Origin: Niebla homalea
Taxonomy: Eukaryota > Ascomycota > Lecanoromycetes > Lecanorales > Ramalinaceae
Assembly (NCBI GenBank): GCA_019925105.1
Contig: JAHGAU010000014.1
Location: forward strand, 806,001 to 870,000
Reading direction: 5' to 3'
Length of the DNA: 64,000 nt
Position numbers and translations under genes: made by a program. This document shows positions 22,092 to 32,957 of this stretch, piece by piece (the stretch's first letter is position 1; each line of letters starts with the position of its first letter). The notes under the pieces are model-generated. The model saw only the letters and a list, made by a program, of their open reading frames with translations, did not search any database and was not told the origin of the DNA.

Positions 22092-23093
22092 TTATTCTTC
22101 ATCCCCAATCTATCTCAAACGTCAGCCTCGGTCGTTCCGCGCTCCGGCAGTGCAGATTTTCATCACCTTTGGTGCTAGGTAGAATCTTAAGTAGCTATTT
22201 GATGCCAAACTGTATTCCACGAGCAAGGGGACCTCGTTGGACAAACACAGCTTGACGGTGCTTGAAAGGCCACTCGCTTTGCAGAAGTTCACCAGATATT
22301 TGAGTGAGAAGGTAAGCGCGACGGGCTCCGTCAGTGCGATGTCGACGTTCAAATCTGGCTTATCAACATTGCTGTGCCCGCGCAGCGTAACCGCCCCGTT
22401 GCCAATATCACCAGAGCAAGAGAATTTGACTCCATCCTTGGTGGCTTCGATAGCCACTAATGGTGCCACGTCGTCAGCGAGAGCATCGAACCATCGAACC
22501 TCGGGCACATCCTACCTGATTCCGACAATGCCATCAGATCTCGGCAGATCCTCTGGAATTCTGCACTGGGCATGGTTATCGTGGCCGAGTATTCGGTTTC
22601 GGGTATGCCCAGGTGCTCCTGATCAATGTCCATGAGCTTGATGTCGTACTCGCTCAAACGATCGCTCTCGCTGCTTTCAAAGACGAGATTCACAACATCG
22701 GGGGCATCTTCCGCCTTCAAGGTCAGGATATCCTCATTTTGGGCGCAGCGGAGGACTTTCATAAGCGAAGTCAGATTGATCCCGAGGGCAAGATTGCGGT
22801 CGCAGCGAAATGGTGAGAAGGATTCGGCCTTGAGCATCATGGACACGAGGGCGACATGGGAATTGTCCATGGCTTGGAGGGCGACGCCGGAGTCATTGCA
22901 GTCAAAATTGCAATCCTGCACTAAATCTTTGATCGCATCGACGACCTGGAACGTGTGAGTGGTCTTTGTGTCCTCAGATCGTCCAAGGGACAACTCCTCA
23001 CCTTCTTTAGCAGGTTTGCCTGTTCCAATCTTGCTTCAAGCACTGTATGTGTTTCAGTCTCTGGACACCAATCGAAGGCCGAAGCGACTGACT
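22092..23093 (-). CDS. POL30: Proliferating cell nuclear antigen (PCNA sliding clamp)
   Basis: Exons: base 23093 (the A of the start codon, inferred), 23042-23002, 22945-22516, 22456-22167, 22109-22092; 259 residues, matching the 258-261 usual for PCNA. The homotrimeric ring holds DNA polymerases on DNA. Visible features are [14 protein letters not shown], the central [20 protein letters not shown], the interdomain connector [11 protein letters not shown], the EATKDGVKF stretch containing the position of modified Lys164, and the C-terminus [13 protein letters not shown]. The last six codons lie in an 18-nt exon; without that splice the protein would end in an unconserved tail. No ATG lies in frame directly before LEAR: the exon starts with TG after an AG. 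An upstream AAGA|GTCAGT donor would supply the missing A through a 50-nt intron (23043-23092). Confidence 0.93.
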
Positions 23094-24021
23094 CTTGTTC
23101 GAGCGATCCGATCTGTGATGGCGCGTCACTACTTCAGAGAAGAAGGTTGAGCAGGAGAAGAAACGTGGTGAAGATGTCTTCTGTAGAAAAGCGATTCCCT
23201 GCCTGCCAAGTGGGGAGAACGCAGGATGCGTGGAACCGCGTCCATGACGCGCTACCCCTTCATGCTTTTTTCTTGTCGGGTCCGGATTTTTTGCGATCGA
23301 TTTCATGAAATTTTTGTTAAAATCACATTTCAGTCACAAATTGAACAATCATACTTTTAAATTGGGTTAAAGTAGATAAAGTGCATTCTTATATCATAAA
23401 GAATCAATGATCCAAGATTCAGATCCGATTTCATACACTTAGGTGGATGGCTGGTGGTAGATAGATACGTGTTTTTGAACCCCGGAACTCGAAATTCTTG
23501 GTGGGGTAACGGGGTAGTTACGGGGCCGGATTGACCTAAAAGGCTGGAACTCGAGTGAAATTCTAAGCAAAGAAAATACCCCCTTATAACTTAACCATAA
23601 CAGCTTCATATTAATTAGAATTAATATTAAAGCTTCTATAAACTATAAAGACTATGTATAAGTACTTTGAGTAAGTCTTAAAGCGTAATTGTTGAGTACG
23701 TAACTAAATAGTGATTTTGAGAAAAAGTTCATAGATCCGGACACAATTTAGCCTGCACGTGTTGTGGTCAATAGCCGTCACGAATCGTATGTGCTAGATT
23801 ACAAATATTATATAGATCTCTAGATAGCTTATATTCCGATCCGCAGTAATTCCTCATTTGCTTGCTCATGTACTCTTATCAGTTCCCTTGGATATCATGC
23901 CAGAAATATAATGTGCAAGAATGTGCAAGAAAGCCGCCTGGTGACAGCGACGAGGCAAATCGAACGCCTCCAACGAATGCTCCTGGTTCTTCGTCCAAAA
24001 CCTAACAGCCCAACGTGAGCG
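23094..24021. other. AT-rich non-coding island
   Basis: Between PCNA (upstream side) and the 3' end of the vezatin-like gene. From about 23320 to 23860 the base composition drops sharply towards A+T, with TTAATTAGAATTAATATTAAAG-type sequence and no open frame of note, unlike the GC-balanced surroundings. A short GC-rich palindromic patch (GGGGTAACGGGGTAGTTACGGGG minus its ends, 23502-23525) interrupts it. This looks like a decayed repeat; terminal repeats were not found. Confidence 0.5.
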
Positions 24022-26094
24022 TCATATGCTTGTCAGCCGACCTGTTGTCCGACCACGAGGTCGTAACTTGATGACTGTTTCCAGCTCCTTGAGCATGTGG
24101 GTATTGGCCTGGACTGATTCTCGCGCCGTTGCCTGCCGTGCGCGATCACTTTTCATCTTCGCGAGTCTTTCTTCCCTCGACAGTGCACTTCGGTGACGAG
24201 GCGCTGCAATGGCCTCAAAGATATGCTCGTCCGAGGTGCTGGACATTGTGCTAGAACGTGACCGGGAACGCCTTGTTCCATCCAGCGCTTGGAGTGCATC
24301 TTGGGGGCTACCATCGACAGCTGTGCTGCCACTAAGACTTATCGCTGGCGACAACGGGATCGACAGTCGACTCGTGGAAATTGATCGAGAGTGGCTGTGA
24401 CGATTTAGGACCGAATTCAAGGCGATTCTGCCTTGCTCCCATTCCTGCATCAGATCTCTCAAGTCGGTGCCAATAGCATCATATTGAAGCAAAAGACTCC
24501 TCTTCGATTCAGACGAGTCTTCCGACTCGTCGAGTAATCTGTCCGACTCATCACGCAGTACTCTGACTTTGGCTTGGAGACTCCGCATGCCCTGAGACAT
24601 ATTGACGATCCTTCTCATTTGACCTTTGAGTCGGTCGCTGCTCGGCGTCATCGGCATCTTGGGTGTAGGGGCCAGTGGAAAGTCTAGGTAGCCCATTAGC
24701 GACCGCATCGCAACTGCAACTTCCTATGAATTGCACACCTTGCTCCTCGCTCAAGAGTTCGTCGAGGCGACAAGAGACGGTATTGGTGATTGATGTCAGG
24801 CTTCGCATCGCCCCAATGGCTGCAGGCCACTGCGCAAAATCTTTCCGTACTCCATGAGTGTCAAGAGCCAATAGACTGCATAATAACAATTTTCGTACAA
24901 GGTGCAAATCCGAAAGAAGTTGCCTGATGTCACGCAACGAAGTGGAGGTTTCGTCTTCTCTCAAGCTTGATATGGCAATCATTTCGGCACTGGCCACATC
25001 AGTCCGGCTTACTTCATAAATATCATGGTATTTTTCTAGGTCAATCTCATTTGCGTAGAATCTCAAGTCACAGTAGGCTTGATAGTACGGCTCTAGAAGA
25101 CTGTGAATACCTCGGCGCAGGGCAGAACGTAACTGTAAGCATCGCCACTCGTGACTGCAGTCTTCCAGTCGCGATGCTGGGGGTAGGGGGAGACTTCTGG
25201 GCGATACTCAGCGGTCTTCTGGGAGGTAATTTCAAGATAGCTTACATGCTGTATCCACGAGATACGAGCTCTACCTCTTGAATCAAAGCTATTCCTGCCG
25301 AGGCAGCAGAATCAAAATCTAGCATGTTTGTCGTGAGGTTTACAGTATATTCGATCGCCCGAGTCTGGACCTGCAAGAGCCAATATCTTGCGCTGTAGTA
25401 AGTCATCACCACAATGACGGCGCTGAGAAGAAAGAGAGGGGGAACAATTGCCGATGTACTTGGGTGGACGAAGACTATTCCGTGAAGCCATCGAACTGTG
25501 TATGCAACAGCAAAGGCTGCAAATCCGGTGGCAACTAGACCAATAGGTGTGGCAACGACAGCCCGGTGATCCTTCCACGAAGGTGATATGTCATCACGAG
25601 AAGCAAGTGCGGTTTTCCGCTTGTAGACAAGGGGGGCGGAGTGTTCGCTCAATAGCTGAGAAGCCACGATGGTGTAGCGGAATCGCTCGAGGAACAGTTG
25701 AGTGTTAATCGCGCCGAAATGGTTACCAATCGCAACCTGAGAGCATCCAGTAAGTAAGAGCGGTTGTCTGTGCCATTAGAGTAGCGCACCGAACAGAACT
25801 CCCACATCTGGGCAAGGACCCGTTTCTGAAGCGAGTTGTTGAAGCCCCGTAACTGAGGTGACGTTCTCTGTGACTTCAGCCGCCTTGGTAAGACTGATGG
25901 GGGTGCAAAAGAGGGCTGAGAGCCTTCTTCGTCGGTGACCTTTGAAAGGGCCCATGCATGCTCGCGCTCTCCATTGCCTGTTGCGCGTGTAAATAACGAA
26001 GTCGGGGAAAGGGAGGGAAGGGAGGGAAGGGAATTTCGGGAGCACCTTCAAGGTATTGGGCAAGGGGTGATTGTTCGAATATCACTGCTTGCAT
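24022..26094 (-). CDS. Vezatin-family protein (Inp2-like peroxisome/myosin adaptor)
   Basis: Five exons: 26094-26046, 25977-25790, 25736-25246, 25196-24739, 24683-24022; 615 residues. The N-terminus MQAVIFEQSPLAQYLEG and the RGFNNSLQKRVLAQMWEF block precede two adjacent membrane segments at about 139-160 and 176-195. A long helical region follows (LRFYANEIDLEKYHDIYE, SDLHLVRKLLLCSLLALD, coiled-coil-like SLQAKVRVLRDESDRLLDES). This is the layout of fungal vezatin proteins, the group that includes yeast Inp2, the peroxisomal receptor for class V myosin. Intron 1 (68 nt) carries a strong pyrimidine tract on the coding strand. Family membership is my recognition of the pattern; a peroxisomal role is inferred from Inp2. 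Confidence 0.75.
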
Positions 26095-26628
26095 TGTTCC
26101 CCTTATATTTTCATCGAGGGCGAGCGCGTCCTACAGCTAGTTGTCTGCGACAATGAACCCGGTAGGAACAGCGACAGTTGGATTCGTCGTTCTTTATCCT
26201 GTTTTTGAGTGCTTTGCCGCAGCTTCATATCCATTTCCGACCTCCAAATTATGGACTGGCCATGCATGATATGATTGTCGGACCAATGGTGCTATTGGTT
26301 TCGGCATGGCTCGAAGCTTTGTGGATCGCAAGTGTCTTCAGATGGAATTGCGGACGAGGCGTAGAACCGCCGTGCGTGCCGGTGTACGACACGTTATACA
26401 CGACTGGGCATTAGCCACAGGGCACCATGGACCCTGGAGACTGGAGAACAGTGAGTATGTTAAGAACTTCTTGGCGCACACTTGGTCCCGCCATGGTGAT
26501 CGCTGACTCGGCAAACTCGCTTAGCTTAGCTGGAGCATCTGAGAATATCGGGTAGTTCTAGATAAATCTGCAAATACTTCCGCTTCGGACCAGATCACGC
26601 CTCTTCGGTAGGAAATCGGGAAGACGCC
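26095..26628. promoter_or_regulatory. Divergent promoter region between the vezatin-like gene and RPL29
   Basis: 534 bases holding both 5' flanks. No named element recognised. Confidence 0.45.
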
Positions 26629-27003
26629 ATGGCCAGTAAGTATGGGTCATCTGTTATAGGGTTCGACAAGACTGACGTTGATCCCCAATAGAATCCAAGA
26701 ATTCTTCCCAGCACAATCAGAACAAGAAAGCGCACAAGAATGGGTAGCCTTTCCCTTCATCCACTTGCCCAGCGATGCCTTCAAATTTCTGATCATATCG
26801 GTTGCGATGACTAGAATCAAAAAGCCCAAGACTCATCGCTATCCTTCGCTGAAAGGAACGGATCCTAAGTTCCGAAGGAACCACAGGCATGCATTGCACG
26901 GCACGATGAGAGCTTTGGTGAGCCATCCGAGAATATGCTAGCACCCATGACCCTAACAAAAACCCAGAAAGAAGTCAAGGAGGGAAAGAGGGATGCTGCA
27001 TGA
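26629..27003 (+). CDS. RPL29: 60S ribosomal protein eL29
   Basis: Four exons: 26629-26635 (7 nt), 26692-26743, 26815-26917, 26968-27003; 65 residues, the normal size. The spliced protein starts MAKSKNSSQHNQNKKAHKNG and contains the diagnostic IKKPKTHRYPSLKGTDPKF and RRNHRHALHGTMRAL, ending KEGKRDAA. Introns are 56, 71 and 50 nt with GTAAGT, GTAGCC and GTGAGC donors. The protein is a small, very basic large-subunit component near the peptidyl-transferase side of the ribosome. The gene lies between the vezatin-like gene (divergent) and the peroxisomal carrier (convergent). Because its exons are so short it would be overlooked in a search for long reading frames. Confidence 0.97.
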
Positions 27004-27637
27004 TACGGGGGCCATATGGCGAGATGCAGGAACGGCATGATGGATCTATAGCTGCCAATGCTCGAATGAAGCTCAGCCTGTGAAGATGGTCTGGTCAGCT
27101 GCATGGCGCATCAACCAGCGCCTACTCTCGCGATGCTACGTTGGGTCAATATTTGTCCAGTCGTTGCACAGTCCGCTTTGCGGGTTGAGCCTCGAGAATT
27201 CTGCCTTCCCCACACCTCCCTGTCGTTTCCCCTTTTCCTTCACTAGCTCCAAGGCATATGTGTGTACAGCTCCGTTGCCTTCCCATGCACGGCCGCTGAA
27301 GGATTTTGATCGAAAGTGCCGATAGCGATGTCCCTTCGATTACCAAACATTCCTCTCCGTACCCGTGGAGCAGGGTTGCATGGAGGAAGGGCGACAAGAG
27401 GAGCTTCAAGCGTCATGGATCCCGTCCTTATTCCTCGTATATCATTTGATCATCGCAGGCATTGCTGTCTTTGCTCCCGTGGGCAGCGTCTCTTTGGCGG
27501 TAGCCGCAGCGATCTTCGCTACCCTTGTCAGCTGCTCTGCGCGAAGCTTGCGCATGTGGGCGAAGAGAATGGTGAACAGGACTTCCATTCTGAAGGAGGT
27601 CAGCGAATGCAAAGGAGGTAACGCGTGAATGGAGATT
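27004..27637. other. Convergent intergenic region, RPL29 and carrier 3' flanks
   Basis: 634 bases. A short plus-strand frame at 27365-27628 has a hydrophobic run but overlaps the expected 3' flank and has no recognisable homology. I call nothing here. Confidence 0.4.
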
Positions 27638-28641
27638 TCACCTTTCCTTGGTCATCATGAGAAGGCCTTGCACTAGGATGCCCTTGGTGATTTGAGGAGC
27701 AATGCCCTTGAACAATGCTAGCAGACCTTCACGCTCTACAATATATCTCATCACTTCACTGAAGCTTCGGAATGGCTTCCCCTGTCTTGCTGACGGCGGC
27801 TTCGATTGCAGCCCCACCTTCGCGACGATCAAGGGCTGTGTCACCAAGGTCGCAAGCGCTTTGGATGCAGCACCCAAGACTGGAAGTTGTTTTAGAATTA
27901 GGCTTCAGAGGGGAGATATGATATCGACATACAAAAAGACTCCCAAGGTCTCAGTGTAGCTCTACCCGGGAAACACCCTTCTCGCAATCTTTGATAGGCT
28001 CCGTAGGTGATTGCCGGGTTTACCACCAGCACCAGGCTGGCCTTCAATCCTCTCCACAGCCCAGACCAGCCATCTTCGCTAGATACAACCTCTCTCGCGG
28101 TATCTATGAGACCCTTCCGGTCCCCCTTAGTCTGCGTCTGCTGCCTGGTGGTTACCACAGAGACTGGTACAGTGAATACCTGGGCAATGGCACCGGCCAG
28201 CGCACCCAATGTCAATTCAGTCGCTGTATTGAGCGGCTTTGGTGTTCTTTGTGCTGACGTATATAATGTACGTACTACCGCATACCAATAAAAGTACGCA
28301 AAGTTAGTCGATGCAACACCTATGAGCGACCCATTAATGCCAGAATAAAGGCCTGCGATGCCTTCATCGTCAAAAATCTTCTTCAAAGCGTCCAGCGCTG
28401 AGTCGTAGTGTGCTTCGTCCGGGGCATTGGGCGAATCGAGTGCCTTAGTTTGCTTCACTTGCACCTGTATCCTCGTTTTGACTCTGGGTTCTTATTAGCC
28501 AGGCGTGTGAGGGGCTTCAGGAAGTCCAGAGACCCACATGTCTAAGGGATACACAACGGCATTTGCGAGCACCGCGCCTGTTGCCCCGGCCACAGCATTA
28601 CCCCAGGGGGGCAATGAGATCCGATCGGATTTCGAAGGCAT
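27638..28641 (-). CDS. ANT1: Peroxisomal adenine nucleotide carrier (PMP47/Ant1-like mitochondrial-carrier family)
   Basis: Three exons, 28641-28538, 28483-27933 and 27879-27638; 298 residues, the size of a mitochondrial-carrier-family protein. The three tandem repeats begin with PLDIVKTRIQ (formed across intron 1), PVSVVTTRQQ and PLIVAKVGLQ, the family P-x-[DE]-x-x-[KR] type signatures. The stretch GLYSGINGSLIGVASTNFAYFYWY and the ending KGILVQGLLMMTKER are characteristic of the PMP47/Ant1/SLC25A17 branch, which exchanges ATP for AMP across the peroxisomal membrane to feed fatty-acid activation. Introns are 54 and 53 nt. It starts 539 bases from PalB, divergently. Confidence 0.88.
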
Positions 28642-29180
28642 CCTCGATACCTGGAGTAACGAGATGAAGGTCAGTTGTTCAAATGGGATGAAAGCGGTTG
28701 CCCTGCCCCAGTTTTTCCGCGGGATAGAAGCCAGACAATTTATCCGTGGTAGGTCGGCTATGCCTGAAAGTCAATCATCAGCATCTGGCGCAGATCTAGT
28801 CCCTCCTTCTAAATGATGCTGCGATCCCAAGTCGAACGTCACACCCCTCCCCCTCTTCAAGCCTATGTAGTACTGCCGGGGTTTTGCCGGGTTTCGCTCT
28901 AATTCACTAGCTGCCTCGGCTGCTACAACAACCTAAGACTGTGCCCGAGGGCCCATCACCCTTGAAATCAGGAAAGCCGGCAGTGTTCGTTCGTCATGAC
29001 GAACATCTAGTCCAAGATGCCGCCATAGGGGACATGTATAATGTAGAAGGGTAGGCCTTTTATTACCTAGTTTAGTCTATAACTCCATTCCATTGAAGAC
29101 TAGGTGGAGCTGGGTTGAGCTCGTTGCGTGACCTCCATTACAATCTCCCTTGCATGAGTCGAAGAGTTGAATCATAAGAA
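28642..29180. promoter_or_regulatory. Divergent promoter region between the peroxisomal carrier and palB
   Basis: 539 bases. I looked here for an upstream exon encoding the MIT domain that many PalB proteins carry and found none. Confidence 0.45.
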
Positions 29181-31609
29181 ATGGCAGCGAGCAACACTGA
29201 TACCAAATGCAAATTGATTGAGCCCATCAATTCCCGCGCATTGAGCAAAGGGGAAGAGATCATCATCTGGAGAGCGTCAAAATTGCATGGATCGATATTC
29301 CATCCTTGGCCAGCGCAACCGTCCCTCCCCCAAGTACCTCAAGGAGGTAAATATGAAGACGACACCTCATTTCACGTGTCTCTTACGCAGGCCAAAATTC
29401 TCAAAGGTTGGCAAAGGGCCGGTGAGATGCATGGCGGGTCCTTGGACGGGCGTCTTCTGACCAGCATGCGTGATTCCAATCGTTCAAAGCCGCTGGACTT
29501 GGTTCAAGACATTACCACCGATTGCTCTGTTGTTGCAAGCCTGTGCGCCATCATCTCCAGGACCGAGCGTGGCTTTCCAGATGTCTTTTCAGGTGTCTTC
29601 CATCCATGGGACAAGGAGAAACACAGACCTGCTACCTCTCCTTCAGGGCAATACGTTCTTCGCTATTACTTCAATGGGACTTACCGCCGCGTTATCATTG
29701 ACGATAGGTTACCCATTTCAACATCCGAAAGGAAACTATATGTGATTGATCGTAATGATAACGGAATTCTGTGGCCAGCCTTGGTGGAAAAGGCCTATCT
29801 GAAGGTCAGAGGAGGCTATGATTTCCCGGGAAGTAACTCAGGGACGGATCTGTGGATTCTCACGGGATGGATCCCTGAACAGCTATTTTTGCACCGGTAT
29901 GCTTTCCAGGGCTTTTCAAATCACTGCAAAGTTGTTGGCGTACGGCATAGCTTCGCTAAACCCTGACTAGCCATGATCTAGATCGTTCCGCTCTGTGGCG
30001 TCGCCTCTCAACGGCATTTAAGTATGGAGATGCCTTGGTCTCTCTCGGCACAGGCAAGATGTCCAGGAAGGAGGAAGTAGGGTCGGGTTTGATCGGAGAG
30101 CATGATTACGCAGTCGTGGATATGAAAGAGTACCAAGGGCAGCATCTTTTTTTTGTCAAGAATCCTTGGTCCAGTGGTGCCGTTGGGAATGGGGGGTTGA
30201 AATCTAGCCTCGATCTTCCGAGTGACGACGTGGTAAACACGCACGCAGACGATGCTGGAACGAACCCTTTGATGAGAGGTACGTTTTGGATGAATCTTGA
30301 CCACATCTTTCAAAGCTTTGAATCGATCTATGTCAATTGGAATCCTGGTCTTTTCCGTCATAGACAAGACTTGCACTTTCAGTGGGATCTCGCAGCGTCA
30401 ACGGGAGCAGAGCGCTGCTTCAAGTATAATCCGCAGTATTCCGTGCGCAGCCCAGAAGGCGGTCTCGTCTGGATCCTACTCAGCAGGCACTTTGTCTCCT
30501 CGGAGAGGGAGCCTCAAAATTCGAATATACAATGGAACCACAATGCTCTGATGGAAGGCTTCATCAGTCTGTACGCGTTCAAAAGCGAGGGATGTCGAGT
30601 TGTCCCAAGAGAAGGTCATTTGACAGCAAGTCCATATGTGGACGCTCCAAGCACCCTACTGAAACTGGACATGGCATCTAATTCGATATATACGATCGTC
30701 GTTTCGCAGCAGTCGCTTCCAAAGCGGGTGGAGGCATTCTCGCTGTCCATATTCTCGTTTACTCCAGTCCTACTCAATGCGGCTCAAGAACGATATCCAT
30801 ATCAGTCCCTCAAGCAAGGCAAGTGGACAGCTTCCAGCGGCGGAGGTAACACGAGCAGCCCCTTATATTACACCAACCCGCAATATAGTCTAAATCTTGA
30901 CCGGGCGTCTGATGTATCGATCTTCCTTGAATCGAATTCGCCATCATCGCCGGTACATGTAAATCTTGTGTGGGGTGGCGGCAAGATAGTGCGCAACGTG
31001 ACGACGCGAGACATTGTGGTTGACAGTGGCGATTACAAGAGCGGGTACGCTCTTGCTGAAATCAAGGAGGTCCCCGCAGGTATATACACAATCGTCCCCT
31101 CGACTTTTGAACAGGGCCAGGCGGGCGCCTTCAAGCTCCGTGTGTCAGCCACTTCAGAAGTCGTGCTCAAGCGAGTACCGATTTTAGGAGCGGGCAAATT
31201 CGTAGCTGAGCCTGGTCCAGCCGTGTTTCCCATTTCGTGCAGTCGACTTACCGTGCCCATCAAGGCCGACCGTATTAACCGCATTTCAGTCAGTATTCAG
31301 TCTCGGGGATACTCCGTCTCATCCAGTCGAAGTATCACATCTCCCTTGAAAGTGTCTATCGAAGTTGGGAGGGGCCCTTTTGCGACAAGGGTTGCGGAAA
31401 GCGCGGACGGAGACTTTACGGATACAACCTCCACTGCGACCTACATTGAGGATATTAGCATCAGTCCTGAGACATCTGCTGATTCCGTTCTGTTGCTTGC
31501 ACTTGCACGCCTGATCACATCAGACACGGATTTTGAGGAAACAGTGGATGTCAAGGTGCAAAGTGAGGAACGGGTAGATTTTGGACAGTGGTTGCAGCAT
31601 AACTGCTAA
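29181..31609 (+). CDS. palB: PalB/Rim13-like calpain of the ambient-pH signalling pathway
   Basis: Two exons, 29181-29896 and 29971-31609 (74-nt intron with GTATGC donor, GACTAG acceptor); 784 residues. It is the cysteine protease that clips the PacC/Rim101 transcription factor after alkaline signalling at ESCRT-III. The catalytic triad is visible: Cys about 115 in TTDCSVVASLC, His about 283 in GEHDYAVVD, Asn about 303 in FVKNPW. Two beta-rich domains (around 340-480 and 500-770) follow the protease core. The model starts only about 10 residues before the conserved IEPINSRALSKGEE region, so it lacks the N-terminal MIT helix bundle of Aspergillus PalB; yeast Rim13 also lacks it. An upstream exon beyond what I can see remains possible. 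Confidence 0.9.
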
Positions 31610-32344
31610 AGGAGTCGATGTCCTGAGCGCACGATGGTCCTTTTGCCACACCTAATCTCTAGGCTGATACCTCAGCCAGTCTTACCCTAAGCCCGGCTCT
31701 CCTTGTCTGGGTTTCAACGGATCTCGGGTCTCCACAATGCAGTCAATACGGCATGGTACCAGGTCTGCATTCTGCCAGCAGTCTCAAATACGTTGCACGG
31801 CAGTCCACCAATGAACGGCCCACTCATTTGCGCATGCCTTTGGCTGTCCTGATGTCCACTATACTTGACAGGCGAACCGAGAAGCGTAAAGGCGACGGAG
31901 TCTGCGGACACGGGGTAGCAGGTGGGATGAACGTCTTCAATGTTACCGATAGGGGCTGAAACATGGATTTGTTCAAATGCAGATGCCAATGAGATATGAA
32001 GAGCGATTTGATTTCAGTGGCAATGCCCAACTGAAACAACGGGAAGAAGCGACTTAGGCCGTCTTCAACATCGGAGGCGATGGTGGTTCGGGTTGGGTCT
32101 TACGGAGGTACTCGTCTTGTTTCTAGGCCCCCGGGCTCTAATGCTACATGTAGGCAGCCTTACCGTCTTGTTCGTTTTACATACAGCTTCTTGCATTCGT
32201 TGGTGCCCTTGGGGAATCCTATCAGCAGGAGAGGTATTGTACTGCGAACTCTAGAGAGCTGACATCATTTCTCTGATGCACATGATACCTCAGCAAATGC
32301 TTCTAGAACGCCCTGTATGATTTGTAAGGAATCGACAATCGGAA
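31610..32344. other. Gene-free stretch downstream of palB
   Basis: 735 bases of mixed composition. No gene, RNA or repeat recognised. Confidence 0.4.
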
Positions 32345-32352
32345 TCATATTG

Positions 32353-32372
32353 TTGCCTCAGTCCCTCAGACG
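32353..32372 (+). repeat. Left terminal inverted repeat of the transposon
   Basis: Twenty bases, exact reverse complement of 32930-32949. Confidence 0.9.
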
Positions 32373-32929
32373 CTATGTAGATTCGGGCTAGATAGTGGCT
32401 GACAAATGGCCCTTTCTTCTACGCGTCTGAGCTCAGAACTTTGAATTTTTGCCTGATCCGCCTTATTTCCCATTTCTCACATACAAAATTTTTACGTCGA
32501 GGCCTAGGGAACAATAATGAAAAGCAGAAATCTATAATGTAAAATATCTTTAAGCGAGAAATTTATTAAATCTCGCCCCGAGGATAACTTCAACGAAAAA
32601 TTTCAATGTATTTATGATCAAAATATACTCTGACCAAAAAAACGAAAGTTTCCATTTTTGCGAAATGGAATAACGGGAATTACATATAAAATCTTAAACT
32701 TCTCAAATTTATTCTCGGCCACCCAATAGAAATTTCACAGTATTATCTATATAAAACATATTCAATTTTACTTAAATATTACACTCAAAATTTAAAATCA
32801 AGCGGGGAGAAATATTTAAATAAAATACTCATAGATAATGTGAATCTGACAAAAATACGGGGTTCTGCGCTCAGACGTGAGGGAGCCTCTACAGCCCGCT
32901 GTGGCTAAGGCTTGGCAAAGCCACACCCA

Positions 32930-32949
32930 CGTCTGAGGGACTGAGGCAA
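32930..32949 (-). repeat. Right terminal inverted repeat of the transposon
   Basis: Twenty bases, exact reverse complement of 32353-32372; followed at once by the second copy of the TCATATTG target duplication. Confidence 0.9.
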
Positions 32950-32957
32950 TCATATTG

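Larger units (their letters stand above)
32345..32957. mobile_element. Non-autonomous hAT-like DNA transposon with target-site duplication
   Basis: The element spans 32353-32949 (597 bp). Its ends are a perfect 20-bp inverted repeat, TTGCCTCAGTCCCTCAGACG at 32353-32372 and its complement at 32930-32949. A second inverted pair lies inside at symmetrical distance: CGTCTGAGCTCAGAAC at 32424-32439 against its complement with one mismatch at 32862-32877, so the terminal repeats may once have been about 87 bp. The 8-bp direct repeat TCATATTG flanks it on both sides (32345-32352, 32950-32957). Eight-base duplications are typical of hAT elements, and also possible for Mutator-like ones. The interior of about 420 bp is very AT-rich and has no transposase frame, so it cannot move by itself. 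Confidence 0.85.

Noticed and set aside
26011..26031. Plus-strand G4-like GGGAGGGAAGGG tract in the vezatin-like gene
   Set aside because: On the coding strand it is the pyrimidine tract of intron 1, which explains it.
27365..27628. 87-codon frame with a hydrophobic segment near the carrier 3' end
   Set aside because: Sits in a convergent 3' flank, no start context or homology.
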